DNA of 64,000 nt from Desulfuromonas sp964536375 (GCA_964536375.1 CAZHXF010000006.1:13848-77847); one strand, 5' to 3'. Shown: positions 9,442 through 19,723, counted from the stretch's first letter. The notes: a model not told the origin generated them from the letters alone. Program-made: numbers and translations.

Positions 9442-9621
9442 CTAGCCCTCAACTTCTAGAACATTACGATCTTTATAAAAACCACAGCTGGCACATGCAC
9501 GGTGGGACTGTTTAGGCTCATCACATTGAGGGCACAGTGACATACCGGGTGCGGTTAAAGCATCATGTGCACGCCGCATATCGCGTCTTGATTTGGAAGT
9601 CTTTTTCTTAGGTACTGCCAT
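9442..9621 (-). CDS. rpmF: RpmF, 50S ribosomal protein L32
   Basis: A 59-residue zinc-type L32, read directly from the minus strand. It starts MAVPKKKTSKSRRDMRRAHD, has two CxxC pairs (CPQC and CASC) forming the zinc ribbon, and ends in NVLEVEG. It lies between the yceD-like gene and plsX, the usual yceD-rpmF-plsX order. Confidence 0.95.
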   Translation of the reverse strand: MAVPKKKTSKSRRDMRRAHDALTAPGMSLCPQCDEPKQSHRACASCGFYKDRNVLEVEG

Positions 9622-9752
9622 GAACTTAATCTCCTCTAAGCTCTATATTTTTCAACGACTAAGCCAATGATTTATTCACACAATCAAGGCCATAATAAAT
9701 ATCACCAGTACCCACGGTACCGATAACCGAACAAAAGTAAACCGATTCACCC

Positions 9753-10298
9753 CTATTTTTCAACCTTAAAATCTTCAAGGGTCGCAAAGTTAAGGTTTGT
9801 AACTTTACCTGAACAACTACATGTTTCTTTATTTAAATCAGTGCCACATACTGCGCACAGACCTTTACACTCATTTTCACACAGCAGTTGCTCAGGCAAC
9901 AACAAAACCACCTGCTGCTGAATTTCATCTACAAGATTAATCTGATCATCAATAATCAGTTCCAAACCCATATCCTCTGCTAACAATTCCAGTTCTTGCC
10001 CATCATCATCAGTAACTTCAGGTAGATGTTCTACATAGGTTTGTTTAAATTCAGCGCTAATTTCTCGCCGGCAAGGCATTAAACAACGTCTGCATGGCAC
10101 CTCAACACTAACAGAGATATGCCCATGTAACTCAACCATACCACCGACAACAACAGCATCCAGATCCACCACAACTGGGGTCAAAAAAACACACTCGCCA
10201 TCCCGCTGCAATTGTGCCAACACTGGAAAAGCTTCAACATTCTTTTCGATCTTCATTTGAAGACCACTATTCTTTAAATCACTAACTTGCAATTGCAT
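9753..10298 (-). CDS. YceD/DUF177 family protein
   Basis: Member of the DUF177 (YceD) family, implicated in 23S rRNA accumulation in bacteria and plastids. The 181-residue product has the family's cysteine patterns: CRRCLMPC near the middle and C-x3-C-x2-LCAVCGTDLN toward the end, then CSC. It is the first gene of the rpmF-plsX-fab series and lies about 25 bases after the predicted transcription start at the 10330-10357 promoter. No clear ribosome site precedes the ATG. Confidence 0.9.
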   Translation of the reverse strand: MQLQVSDLKNSGLQMKIEKNVEAFPVLAQLQRDGECVFLTPVVVDLDAVVVGGMVELHGHISVSVEVPCRRCLMPCRREISAEFKQTYVEHLPEVTDDDGQELELLAEDMGLELIIDDQINLVDEIQQQVVLLLPEQLLCENECKGLCAVCGTDLNKETCSCSGKVTNLNFATLEDFKVEK

Positions 10299-10329
10299 AT
10301 AAAAAAACCATATATTAGAGAAAGCGGTC

Positions 10330-10357
10330 AGTATAGGTACTGCCCTTTGTTTGTCAA
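10330..10357 (-). promoter_or_regulatory. Sigma-70 promoter of the yceD-rpmF-plsX-fab operon
   Basis: On the minus strand TTGACA (10357-10352) is followed after 16 bases by TATACT (10335-10330). The -35 box is perfect and the -10 box has five of six consensus bases. The start of yceD is about 25 bases downstream of the expected transcription start. Confidence 0.8.
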
Positions 10358-10911
10358 GAAAAATGATCCCAACTGCTACAAGTAGAGTTATTTAAGTAAG
10401 CAAACATCACCTGGAATATGGTAAAAAACTGCACAGACATAGCCATTAAGGTCATATACTTTTACAGAAATAACATGGTATTTAAAATTAACAAACAGGT
10501 GCTAGCGACTCATATAGTTTTTAATAAGGCCCCAGATTATAATATTAATACCTTCTCAACGTACAAAACTTAAAAACCATGCCAATTTCAATAAACATTA
10601 GACTATATATTTATTACATAAAAGACAAAAAATACCCAACAAAGGTCTTGACAAAAAAAAATCAATACAGTTTAAAGCACTTATAAATTTACGCACATAC
10701 CCTGTTGATATCCTGTGGGTAAAGCTGTTAGTGTTAGCTAGAATTCAGCATTTAAAACCACTTTCAACTCATTGCCTATTTTTTGTGCAGCAATATTATT
10801 TCAATAATTTCAGCTAGTTAACATATAGGGCAAATAGAATATCATTTATTATCCTTTTTCATCACCCACGGTACTCATTAAAATCAAACTACACGCATTG
10901 AGAGGTCGGGA
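10358..10911. other. AT-rich intergenic region between divergent yceD and fxsA
   Basis: About 550 bases with no reading frame or RNA gene that I can support. It should hold the fxsA promoter. One possible plus-strand site is TTGACA near 10649, followed 17 bases later by TTTAAA, but it is 240 bases from the gene. The rest is AT-rich without clear repeats. Confidence 0.5.
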
Positions 10912-11304
10912 ATGTTCATAAAGTTACTGGTTTTATTCATTTCAATCCCTGTAATAGAAATCTATGTTCTTTTAGCGGCAGGAGATTTAATAGGCTTATG
11001 GCCGACGATAGGTTTAATTATTTCAACCGGAATTGCCGGGGCATATTTGGCAAGAACTCAGGGAAGTGATACAGCACGGCGCATTCAAATTGCTCTGGAA
11101 AATGGTGAAATGCCAACGGAAGACCTACTGGATGGTGCCATGATTTTTGCTGGAGGAGTAACCCTGTTAACCCCTGGGTTCTGTACCGACATGCTCGGTT
11201 TCTGCTTACTGCTACCCACCACCAGAAAAATAATTAAAGATTTAGTACGCAAATGGATCCAAACAAAGATCAACAACGGTCAGATCCATTTGCATTACCG
11301 TTAA
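10912..11304 (+). CDS. fxsA: FxsA family membrane protein
   Basis: Cytoplasmic-membrane protein of the FxsA/YtfA family, known in E. coli for relieving phage T7 exclusion by F plasmids; its native role is unclear. The 130 residues show three to four hydrophobic segments, the family pattern IPVIEIYVLL at the start, a glycine-rich second segment (GIAGAYLARTQG) and PGFCTDMLGFCLLLP. GAGAGG precedes the ATG. It stands alone on the plus strand between two minus-strand blocks. Confidence 0.9.
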   Translation: MFIKLLVLFISIPVIEIYVLLAAGDLIGLWPTIGLIISTGIAGAYLARTQGSDTARRIQIALENGEMPTEDLLDGAMIFAGGVTLLTPGFCTDMLGFCLLLPTTRKIIKDLVRKWIQTKINNGQIHLHYR

Positions 11305-11317
11305 CAGCCACAAGATA

Positions 11318-11974
11318 TTACCATGACCTTTGTGCCCAAACAAAAAATACCGAGTAGGCTTGTTCACCATGAGGGCGTTTCTTAACGATCGTATGGGCAG
11401 TAGTGTGCTGCACGTTAATTAAACCCAGATTGACCAGCTCATCACATAACCATTGTCTATCAACACCATGGTGTTCTACCCCAGTCGGATCAGCATGAAA
11501 AGTCCCGTCTTCAGAGTCTAAATCAGCCAAAGCAATCGTGGCTCCTGGCTTTAAAGACGAGATTAAAACCTGTAAAATCAAACCGACATCAGCTACATGA
11601 TGCAGCACCATAGAACTAAAAACCAGATCATAGTGCCGCGCTGGCAAGTCTGGCACTACCGAACAACTGTGGGCTGTGGTTATATTGTCAACTCCAAGTT
11701 GCTCGGCTTTTTGTGCCACTACAGTCAGCATCCCTTCAGCGCTATCCATAACGGTGATATGATGCACCAGATCCACTAAATTGAACGTTACCAACCCGGT
11801 ACCACAGCCAAATTCAAGCGCAACAATCTGGCGTTCAAAGCTGACATTCTGTTTGATTGCTGCAGCGACAGCAGCCGCAAGCTCTACGCGGCGCGGTTCT
11901 TCATCCCATTCTGCTGCTACCTTATTAAAATCCCGCTTATGTTCTTTAAGTTGATACCCTTCTTCTACACCCAT
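11318..11974 (-). CDS. Class I SAM-dependent methyltransferase
   Basis: A 218-residue methyltransferase with the Rossmann-type SAM site. Motif I is ALEFGCGTGL (GCGTG at 56-60), the acidic motif II residue lies in VMDSAEGM, and DLVFSSMVLHHV resembles motifs IV/V of UbiE/Methyltransf_11 enzymes. GGAG precedes the ATG. The N-terminus (DFNKVAAEWDEEPRR) resembles small-molecule methyltransferases. The substrate cannot be told from the sequence, and the downstream position relative to the helicase genes does not specify it. Confidence 0.8.
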   Translation of the reverse strand: MGVEEGYQLKEHKRDFNKVAAEWDEEPRRVELAAAVAAAIKQNVSFERQIVALEFGCGTGLVTFNLVDLVHHITVMDSAEGMLTVVAQKAEQLGVDNITTAHSCSVVPDLPARHYDLVFSSMVLHHVADVGLILQVLISSLKPGATIALADLDSEDGTFHADPTGVEHHGVDRQWLCDELVNLGLINVQHTTAHTIVKKRPHGEQAYSVFFVWAQRSW

Positions 11975-12020
11975 AATAACTCCTCTGCACAGTTACATCA
12001 CATCCGCACCATTGAGCTAA

Positions 12021-15000
12021 CTATTCAAACAAATCAAGCTGATGTTTCTGCCCGCGAGCGGGTAGATTTTTTAATTCATACCACCCATCTAAAACAGGAA
12101 AATATAGGGCGCAACGACATTTATATTCAGGATATAATTGTCCCAGATAAAATGCATAGGTCTCCAGTTGCTTACGATAATGTTGATCCTGCTGAGCATA
12201 AAAACTGGCATGAGATTTACCGGCTGCAGGTGATGATGTTTTATAATCTATAATCCAACGTTCGTCATCAACCACAAAAGTTCTATCAACAATTAAATTC
12301 TGCAGATTTTGTTCATCATCAATAGCACTGATGGCGAATTCACAGCATGATTGCTGATGTGGCTTTAAAATCCAGTTGCCTCGAGAACTAGCGACTGTAG
12401 TTTGCAACATTTCTACTATCTGCTGCGCATATTGCCGACATAAGCCCTTAGCAACACCAGCATTGGTTAGCTGCGCCAGAATATTAGCAAGCAGCTCGGC
12501 AATATCAGCCCCTGACCAGCAATAACCATCATGGTTGACCAAATATTCTAACCAAGCATGCGCAACAGTGCCAACTACCGCCGGGGTTCGCTGCACCAAC
12601 TTGGGAAGCACTGACTGTGCTCCAGCAGCTCGTTGTTGTGAATACTCACTGGCAACCACAAAGTTCGTCTGCGGCGTTGACAAGCGCCAGAATCCAAGCG
12701 GTGCAATATTCTGCATTGAGTTTTGTCCTGCGACAGAATCTGCACCAGTTATCATAGTTAGCTGATGCTGCACTGCTGGCCACAGTTGTTCTAACAAAGA
12801 CCCCTTGGCGGGAAACAACTCATCATCTTTATTAATCTCGGCGCGACCAAAAAGATATATATGCCTCTTGGCCCGAGTAACTGCGACATATAGCAAACGG
12901 GCAACTTCATAATCTCCCTTACTTTTGTCGAGCTGCTCCAACATGGCATAGATAGGATCAGAAATCTTCTCAGCGCGAGCTGCCATTGGCGCCAGCAACA
13001 AACCGTATTTAGCATGCTCCTGCCAACGCAATAAAATTTTATCATCACTACGCGCCCGCTTACCCAAGCCAGGCAAAATAACATGATCAAATTCCAAACC
13101 TTTAGCACGGTGGATAGTCATAACCTGCACCATAGTAGCATCAGCAGTGCTGGCATGAAATAAGCTGTTCAGCTCTTCCTCTAATTGCTCAAAGCTGTGC
13201 AGATCACCACCATAGTCCAATTTTTCCAGCAATAACAGCAACTGCTCAACATCATCACACTCTGTAGCGGCATAACACTCTGGTCCACGTAAATGCAACC
13301 AGGTCTCCTCAACTAACTGGCGTAAAGTACACCGACCGCGCTGAGCTACAGAGGACAGCAAAACCGGCACAATTGACTGAACTCGCAAGCGCCCATCAGC
13401 ACTCAGTTGGTTCAATAATGTTTGTTCCTGCATCATCTGCAGCAAGTCACTATCAGTTTGACATTGAAAAATCAGCAGATCCGCCAAACTGAGACCACAC
13501 CATGGTGCACGTAGCACCGTCACCCAACTCAGATGATCGCCGCGATGCAGCAAGGCGCGGGTCAAGGCAACAGCATCAGAAACTGCGGAACGCTGACTCA
13601 GTGGATCAATATCCTGAGCCTGATAACTTACCCCCGCTGTGCGTAATTGCGGTAAAATTGCGCGCAGATGAGTACGTGATCGTACCAGAATGGCGATAGA
13701 CTGCTCAGGATTGTGCTGCACAATCTGCTGCACCAGAACACACACATGTGCAGCTTCAGTGTGCATATCCAAGGCGTTATCAATTTTAATCTGTACCGCG
13801 TCAGCACTAAGGCATGGTTTAACCGCCTGAGCGTGGGCGTAGCTTACCGCACCACTGGCAGCATCTTCGTGAGGGGGGAAGATATTAACAAAGCTGCTGT
13901 TTACCCAATCAACTATCCCCTGTTGCGAGCGAAAATTAGCCCGCAATTGCAACTGCTGCAATTTTATACCATTTACACCCTCTATACCCGCGCGCAGGAA
14001 CAGACCGACCTCGGCTTCACGAAAACGATAGATTGATTGCATCGGATCGCCGACGATAAACAGGCTGCGACCATCACCCTGCTGCCAGCCACTGGTCAGA
14101 GTTTGCAGCAACTCACACTGCAACCACGAAGTATCCTGAAACTCATCTACCAATATGTGCTGCAAGCGCTGATCAAGAGCCAATAACTGTTCAGTAGGAT
14201 TGCCACTATCAACTAGTGCCTGTCTGGCTCGCACGGCAATTTCGACAAAATCCACCTGACCGCTGGCACTAAATTCCAGCCACAGCTGAGCTACTGTTTG
14301 GGGTAACACCACTAACAACGCCTGTAGGGTTTGCCACTGAGGCTCAGAGTATTGCGGCTGCGGCAACTGACGTACCAACTGCCACAATCCGGTTGACGCA
14401 CCGCTGGTGCTTAACATCTCCAACAGCGCGGTCATACTCTTTTTCATACTGGCATGGGGTTGTTCCTTACCAGCAGGGAAACCACAGTTTTTATCGGGAC
14501 GTTTGCGCCATTGCCCCTCTGCGGTTAACAACAAATCGGCTAAACCACGCCACAATTCCAGATCGTCAACGTTCGCCCGAGGAAACAGCTGCGCAGGGTC
14601 TGAGAATTGCTGTAATACACACAGAGGTCTATCCGTACGCGCACAGTGTTGAGCAGCAAAAGCCCCAAGTTGGAGCAATTGCTGTTGCAGTGAGGGATGA
14701 ATACTGGCAAGTAATTGCTGCAAAAAACCGTCAACGACCTGCGCCAGTGCTGCTTCAAGCTCAACTCGCAGCTGTCCATACCCGTCTCCACCTGATGGCA
14801 ACAGGTGCCGTAGCCACTGATCCCGCCGCGCCAGCAACTTCAGCAACATATCCTGAAGGATGTCCAGCCGGTTATCCAGATGCAGCAGCAAGCATTTAAT
14901 CGCTTCATTGAGCTCAACTTGGCTATGCCGCAAATGAATAACTTTAACTACGGCTTGACGATACAGCACTTCAGAACGTTCATTGATCTGCGGCAGCCCG

Positions 15001-15419
15001 CCCAAACGTGTCAACCACGGCATACTTTTAACCAATGAAGCATTAAAGCTGTCAATAGTCTTAATTTGCAACTGATCTGTATGCTGGAGTAAATGCCAAC
15101 CACGCGCCCGATCATTTGCCAGAACACTCTGGGCTAACTGCCGAGTCAGTTTTGTATGCTCAGATCCTCCAGCATCTAACGGATCATCGGCCTGACGTAA
15201 TGCCGCCAGCACCCGCTGCACCATCTCTGCCGACGCTTTACGGGTAAAAGTTATCGCCAGAATTTCATCTGGTCGCTGCACACTCCCCAACAGCGCCAAA
15301 TAGCGCTGAATTAACAGCTCCGTTTTTCCGGAACCGGCCGGAGCGCGAACTATACACGACAGCTGCGGATCAACAGCGCGGCGCCGCGCCTCAGCATCAA
15401 CTAATTCAGTATCAGCCAT
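12021..15419 (-). CDS. AddA/RecB-like UvrD-type helicase-nuclease
   Basis: Superfamily 1A DNA helicase fused to a RecB-type nuclease, expected to resect double-strand breaks with its partner encoded just upstream. Seen in 1132 residues: Walker A APAGSGKTE (26-34), TFTRKASAEM, Walker B DEFQDT (425-430), GDPMQSIYRFREAE (457-470), MTIHRAKGLEFD (767-778), VAVTRAK (845-851), and a C-terminal PD-(D/E)xK site at D1045, D1058, K1060 and Q1084. The start overlaps the partner's stop in TGATG, so translation is coupled. AddA-like is the best description; orthology to classical AddA is not proven. Confidence 0.9.
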   Translation of the reverse strand: MADTELVDAEARRRAVDPQLSCIVRAPAGSGKTELLIQRYLALLGSVQRPDEILAITFTRKASAEMVQRVLAALRQADDPLDAGGSEHTKLTRQLAQSVLANDRARGWHLLQHTDQLQIKTIDSFNASLVKSMPWLTRLGGLPQINERSEVLYRQAVVKVIHLRHSQVELNEAIKCLLLHLDNRLDILQDMLLKLLARRDQWLRHLLPSGGDGYGQLRVELEAALAQVVDGFLQQLLASIHPSLQQQLLQLGAFAAQHCARTDRPLCVLQQFSDPAQLFPRANVDDLELWRGLADLLLTAEGQWRKRPDKNCGFPAGKEQPHASMKKSMTALLEMLSTSGASTGLWQLVRQLPQPQYSEPQWQTLQALLVVLPQTVAQLWLEFSASGQVDFVEIAVRARQALVDSGNPTEQLLALDQRLQHILVDEFQDTSWLQCELLQTLTSGWQQGDGRSLFIVGDPMQSIYRFREAEVGLFLRAGIEGVNGIKLQQLQLRANFRSQQGIVDWVNSSFVNIFPPHEDAASGAVSYAHAQAVKPCLSADAVQIKIDNALDMHTEAAHVCVLVQQIVQHNPEQSIAILVRSRTHLRAILPQLRTAGVSYQAQDIDPLSQRSAVSDAVALTRALLHRGDHLSWVTVLRAPWCGLSLADLLIFQCQTDSDLLQMMQEQTLLNQLSADGRLRVQSIVPVLLSSVAQRGRCTLRQLVEETWLHLRGPECYAATECDDVEQLLLLLEKLDYGGDLHSFEQLEEELNSLFHASTADATMVQVMTIHRAKGLEFDHVILPGLGKRARSDDKILLRWQEHAKYGLLLAPMAARAEKISDPIYAMLEQLDKSKGDYEVARLLYVAVTRAKRHIYLFGRAEINKDDELFPAKGSLLEQLWPAVQHQLTMITGADSVAGQNSMQNIAPLGFWRLSTPQTNFVVASEYSQQRAAGAQSVLPKLVQRTPAVVGTVAHAWLEYLVNHDGYCWSGADIAELLANILAQLTNAGVAKGLCRQYAQQIVEMLQTTVASSRGNWILKPHQQSCCEFAISAIDDEQNLQNLIVDRTFVVDDERWIIDYKTSSPAAGKSHASFYAQQDQHYRKQLETYAFYLGQLYPEYKCRCALYFPVLDGWYELKNLPARGQKHQLDLFE

Positions 15420-18181
15420 CAGGCACCTCCGTCAGCGGCAGTATCAGCCTGGGTAGCACCAGCAATGCGGCACAACCTCTGCAGATCACAAAATTTACAG
15501 GTCTGGGCATTGGCAGGATTCACCTGTGCTTGCGCTGCGGTAAAATCACCAGCTAACTGTTCAAGTTGCTGCTGCCAGGAATCCAGCAACTCCGACCACG
15601 AGTAAATCCCCCTTTTCCCCGCGCCGCTTTTAGCCACTGTTTTAATCCCATTCAATAAATCATCATCTCTGCCCACACCTTTAAAAGCACATTCCCCTGC
15701 TCTGACTTGGGCAAACGCAACGGCGGCTACTTCTCCGTAGTCGTTGACAGCACTATCGTTAGCATTGAGAGCATAGATAGGCAGCTGCGGTTCCAGCAAT
15801 CGAGTTCCCAATAGATCGCTGCCATGCACCAAGCCGGTTTTATAATCAATAATTATCCGCCCTCCTGCTGCCAAACAGTCCACTCGATCCGGCACCACAG
15901 TAAAACGCAACACCCCCAGCTGAACAACCATGGGCTGTTCAAGCTCCATCACCTTGAATGGTGGGCGTGTTTTTTCATATTTCTGCAACCAGTCGAAGAT
16001 GAGTCTGGTTAAGCGCTCCACTTCCAGTGGTAACAACTCCAGCGCCTGACCATAAAGGAACTGCGGCAACATCTGCTTGCAGCTAGATCGTACCAGCTGG
16101 TGCAGATTTTCATCGCTCATGGCACACAAGCATTGCTGACTGCCAACCTGCGACCAGACCTGTTCCAGAATTTTATGCAGTACTGCGCCCCGCACCCGAT
16201 TATCCACACCGGGCTGTATCGATTCCAACGCCCGCACGTTAAGACGACAATGGATATAGGCACGAAATGGACACAATGCCTGCTCCCGTAGGACATTTGT
16301 CCCACCACTGACGTCGATAGCAGGGGCACTACTATCTAAAGCTAAGACATCATGACCAATGGTAAGCGGCACCCCAACCTCGTCACGGATATATTTCCTA
16401 GCAGCGCCATCTCCGGCAGTGCCAGTGTCACTATCACCCTGAGTTGAATAAATCGTCGATCCAGCCTGAAATGGTGGGCAAGCGCCAAACAACTCCGCAA
16501 AAAATGGTTGCAGAAACGGGCTGGGCGATAATTGTCGATGACTATCTGCACTCGGGAAGCTCAACACCACCTGTGGCGCGGAACTAAGCAGGCGCTGCAA
16601 GGTCAATTTCGCAAAGTAATTTTCGTGTTCGATACTGCAATGTGGCATCCGATAGTGTCGTTGCAGCTCCACCGGCAAAAATGGATTGTGCTGCACCGTT
16701 GCAGGCAACACCTTGTCCGTCAAGCCCATAACCCACAGCGCATCAAAATGCAACCCAGCGCTTTCCAGTAAACCGATCACCTGCAGACGCTCATCCTGCG
16801 CTTGCGACTGAAACAGTTGTTCGTTAGCCAATTTATTCAATAGCGACAAAGCGCTGCTTCGTCCTACTCTGCCACAAACAACACCGAGAGACGCCAGTTG
16901 CGGCAATAATTTCTCCTGCCAGGCGGTCAATATTTGATAATCATTACTGCTAAGTGCTCTCTCTCCTGGCCAACCAGAATGACTGAGCAATAACTCAAAA
17001 TGCTCCGCCCATTGTCCGATAGTTTTATCATTGCGCTGCGCAGCAGCTTCGCGCACAAACACTAATATTTTACCAAATGACCTACAGCCGGAACCACGCT
17101 GCCGACACAGATCAATTAAGCCATCTAGCGATATGGAACCAACATTGCGACGGCGCAACCAGCTTTCAAAATTAGCGCGAGCACCGGCTTCGCTGTCACT
17201 GCCACCCAACCACGGTGAACGCAGCAAATAGCTGACACTTTCAAAATCAGTTTCATCCTCAAGTGCCAACAGTGCCAAAGCAGTCGTAATCATTCCCTGG
17301 CGCGCCAGAGGTTGCCCCAAGGAGACATTGAATGTACTAACCGGCACCAGCTCCGGATGTTGTGTTTGTGCAAGTTCATGACGAAAAATTCGTTCTACCT
17401 TGCCATGCAACTGTTCCAAGTTTGGCACCACCACGGCTATCTTTCCAACTTGGCGTTCCAAACATTCTCGCGCCCAGCGCGCGGCAGCAACAATCTCACT
17501 ATGTTCATCGGCGCAGGGGACACAGGTGAGATCGGCAGCGGCAAGAGATGACGATTGCCCCTGTTCAACAGTAGTTCCCTGCTGTTCAAGCTGGCTCAAT
17601 AAATTAGTTTGTACATTATTTATCTGGTCGAAACCGATGAGGATCAAATGCTGGGGTGGGGGAATCTTACCGGTGACAAAAGCATCAATGACAAACTGTG
17701 TTATCGATGCTCCATCAATCCAGTTATGCTGCTTACACAACTGCACATAAGCAGTTTGCCAACGCAGAAATGCCCTATGCTCAGGAGATAAGTAATATGC
17801 AGGGGAATTGGAATAATCGCAAGAGCTACCAACAGCACCGGCAGCGTAGAGTAATTGATGTGCTTGAAATGCCAGTTTGGCGCTCGCCTGAATTTGCATC
17901 AAGCTCATACCACTTTGTTGTAAGTCGGCACGAATAACCTGCTGCCACAAAACATCGGCCTGAGCATTATCAAGCAGGCGCCCATCTTCTCCCAATGTGG
18001 CAACACCACTTCGCAACCAACTATTCAGAGTGAATATTGCCGGGCTCTGCCACACCCGTTTTCCCGATAGTTTTTGCTGTTGAGCAAAACCTGTGTGTAA
18101 CGTCCGCGCCAGGCGCCGATTTACGGTAACAATTATCGCTCCATTCGCGGCAGCCAAGTAATAATCTTTATATAAATTCAA
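15419..18181 (-). CDS. AddB-like PD-(D/E)xK nuclease with inactivated helicase fold and Fe-S staple
   Basis: Partner of the adjacent helicase, resembling the 'probable DNA repair protein' family (TIGR03623) and AddB. In 920 residues the N-terminal region starts IIVTVNRRLARTL without a Walker A lysine motif. The C-terminal nuclease has H669, D765/D768, D779 and K781 (IIIDYKTG). Four cysteines, C637 and C895-x2-C898-x5-C904, match the iron-sulfur staple of AddB-type nucleases. The start is TTG at 18181 without a clear ribosome site, so an internal start is possible. The pair probably acts in recombinational repair. Confidence 0.87.
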   Translation of the reverse strand: MNLYKDYYLAAANGAIIVTVNRRLARTLHTGFAQQQKLSGKRVWQSPAIFTLNSWLRSGVATLGEDGRLLDNAQADVLWQQVIRADLQQSGMSLMQIQASAKLAFQAHQLLYAAGAVGSSCDYSNSPAYYLSPEHRAFLRWQTAYVQLCKQHNWIDGASITQFVIDAFVTGKIPPPQHLILIGFDQINNVQTNLLSQLEQQGTTVEQGQSSSLAAADLTCVPCADEHSEIVAAARWARECLERQVGKIAVVVPNLEQLHGKVERIFRHELAQTQHPELVPVSTFNVSLGQPLARQGMITTALALLALEDETDFESVSYLLRSPWLGGSDSEAGARANFESWLRRRNVGSISLDGLIDLCRQRGSGCRSFGKILVFVREAAAQRNDKTIGQWAEHFELLLSHSGWPGERALSSNDYQILTAWQEKLLPQLASLGVVCGRVGRSSALSLLNKLANEQLFQSQAQDERLQVIGLLESAGLHFDALWVMGLTDKVLPATVQHNPFLPVELQRHYRMPHCSIEHENYFAKLTLQRLLSSAPQVVLSFPSADSHRQLSPSPFLQPFFAELFGACPPFQAGSTIYSTQGDSDTGTAGDGAARKYIRDEVGVPLTIGHDVLALDSSAPAIDVSGGTNVLREQALCPFRAYIHCRLNVRALESIQPGVDNRVRGAVLHKILEQVWSQVGSQQCLCAMSDENLHQLVRSSCKQMLPQFLYGQALELLPLEVERLTRLIFDWLQKYEKTRPPFKVMELEQPMVVQLGVLRFTVVPDRVDCLAAGGRIIIDYKTGLVHGSDLLGTRLLEPQLPIYALNANDSAVNDYGEVAAVAFAQVRAGECAFKGVGRDDDLLNGIKTVAKSGAGKRGIYSWSELLDSWQQQLEQLAGDFTAAQAQVNPANAQTCKFCDLQRLCRIAGATQADTAADGGA

Positions 18182-18263
18182 CTGATTACAATCATATATT
18201 CAAGAAGGTTAATGGCAGATACTGCGCAGCAACACCCAGTGCCGTGACAAATAAGGGGAGCGG

Positions 18264-19676
18264 CTAAAGCTTGGATGGAGCAGCAGCAAAGGACAAACGA
18301 TACACTGCTCCGGCTAATTGATCAGTAATGTACAAGCACCCATCACCACCAACCGCACAATCAGTCGGGTAACCCCATGGTTGACCTTCAACACTCCAGC
18401 CAGAAATTAGATCTATGCCCCAGCCCAAGATCCTACCGTCTGCGCCTAATGGCACCCCCATCAAGCGGAACCCCTGTTGACGTTTGCCTGAGTCTAGCCC
18501 TTGCATCACCATATACAACATATTCTTAAAATAATCAGCCCCATGCAACTTGGCACCAAAGGTTAATCCGCTGGGTATCGAATTGGCTGGCAACTGCATT
18601 AAAGCAGGCGCAGTCGGCTGGCATATATCCACCGAACCTAGATTGGCATCCGGCAAACGGTTGCCGTAACAGAATGGCCAGCCATAATCACCATTATCCC
18701 GCAGGACATTTAACTCATCGGGATGGACGAAGTAACCTATGGTTTCCGGTGAATTTTCCGTTGCCCACAGTGAGCCACTCTGGGGATGAACTGCTAATCC
18801 CTGACAATTATACAGACCGGAGGAAAAAAGCTGCAGCTCGCCATCAGCCACCACCCGCAACACCGCGGCTTGTTGCCAACTGTTGGTTTTATCATCGCCA
18901 GCCACGCTGACATATAGATGATTATCCACTCCCAGCACCAGCGCGTGCGCCCAGCGCTGCGGAAAAGCTAGCAACCTATCAGTGACAACCTGCTGAGAAT
19001 CCGCCCGATAATCATGGTTATCATCGGGCAGAGCTAACAATTTAGTCGCGGTAGCGACATTCAACACACCATCTTTAAATACCAGCCCCGATGGCTTGTC
19101 TAGCCCTGCAACAAACACCAATACCCTGTCGGCCTTGGCGTCGCCGTCATCATCGTGCAGTGACACTACCTGACCAACCTTGGGCAGGCTGACAAACACC
19201 ACGCCCTCACTATCCATAGCAATGTTATGAGGACTAATCAGTCCGGTGAAAAACAAATCCAGAGAGATACCGTTAGCCACTGCCAATTCTTGCTCAATAG
19301 CATGCCAACCATTGTGTAACGTAGCTGGCAAAACCAGGTGCTTCCGCGTTATCGGCAATAAATTTTTATGCAGCTTACGGTAGTTAACATCACGCTTAGC
19401 CACCTCATTGAAGGCACGAAAGATATTATGTTGCACCTGCGGTGGCCATAAACGAACAACAATTGCATTGGCCAGCAATACCGCAATTGGTATCGCCAAT
19501 AATAATGCACCACGCCCGCAATTTTTAACGACCAGGGCTGCTGCTGCACCGATCAACACAGTAGAAAAAAACCACAGCAGACTATTCCCTACCTGCAAAA
19601 AAGGGATTGCCATCGTAACAAATACGCCAATGGTTAATATCAATGTCCACAGAATAAAACGGAAAATAACTTGCAT
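18264..19676 (-). CDS. Membrane-anchored glucose/sorbosone dehydrogenase-like beta-propeller protein
   Basis: Resembles the PQQ-dependent sugar (sorbosone) dehydrogenase family. About 470 residues: three N-terminal hydrophobic segments (roughly residues 3-90), then a propeller domain with SPHNIAMDSEGVVFVSL, GLDKPSGLVFKDG, ENSPETIGYFVHPDELN, GDYGWPFCYG and GYPTDCAVGGDGCLYITDQ. The propeller is probably exposed on the outer face of the cytoplasmic membrane. The ATG at 19676 was chosen; an in-frame TTG at 19691 lies directly on a GGAG and is less likely. Cofactor and substrate are unknown. It follows hldD by about 50 bases and may be co-transcribed with it. Confidence 0.75.
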   Translation of the reverse strand: MQVIFRFILWTLILTIGVFVTMAIPFLQVGNSLLWFFSTVLIGAAAALVVKNCGRGALLLAIPIAVLLANAIVVRLWPPQVQHNIFRAFNEVAKRDVNYRKLHKNLLPITRKHLVLPATLHNGWHAIEQELAVANGISLDLFFTGLISPHNIAMDSEGVVFVSLPKVGQVVSLHDDDGDAKADRVLVFVAGLDKPSGLVFKDGVLNVATATKLLALPDDNHDYRADSQQVVTDRLLAFPQRWAHALVLGVDNHLYVSVAGDDKTNSWQQAAVLRVVADGELQLFSSGLYNCQGLAVHPQSGSLWATENSPETIGYFVHPDELNVLRDNGDYGWPFCYGNRLPDANLGSVDICQPTAPALMQLPANSIPSGLTFGAKLHGADYFKNMLYMVMQGLDSGKRQQGFRLMGVPLGADGRILGWGIDLISGWSVEGQPWGYPTDCAVGGDGCLYITDQLAGAVYRLSFAAAPSKL

Positions 19677-19723
19677 AAACCTGCGCTTCAACTCCAGAGT
19701 AATTTCCTACCTACAGGTGGTTA

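Noticed and set aside
10640..10680. TTGACA near 10649 as the fxsA promoter
   Set aside because: The matching -10 is poor and the site is about 240 bases from the gene; kept only as a note in the intergenic entry.
14393..14899. A 168-residue plus-strand frame within the AddA-like gene
   Set aside because: Antisense shadow of a helicase gene with all motifs intact on the other strand; no independent coding evidence.
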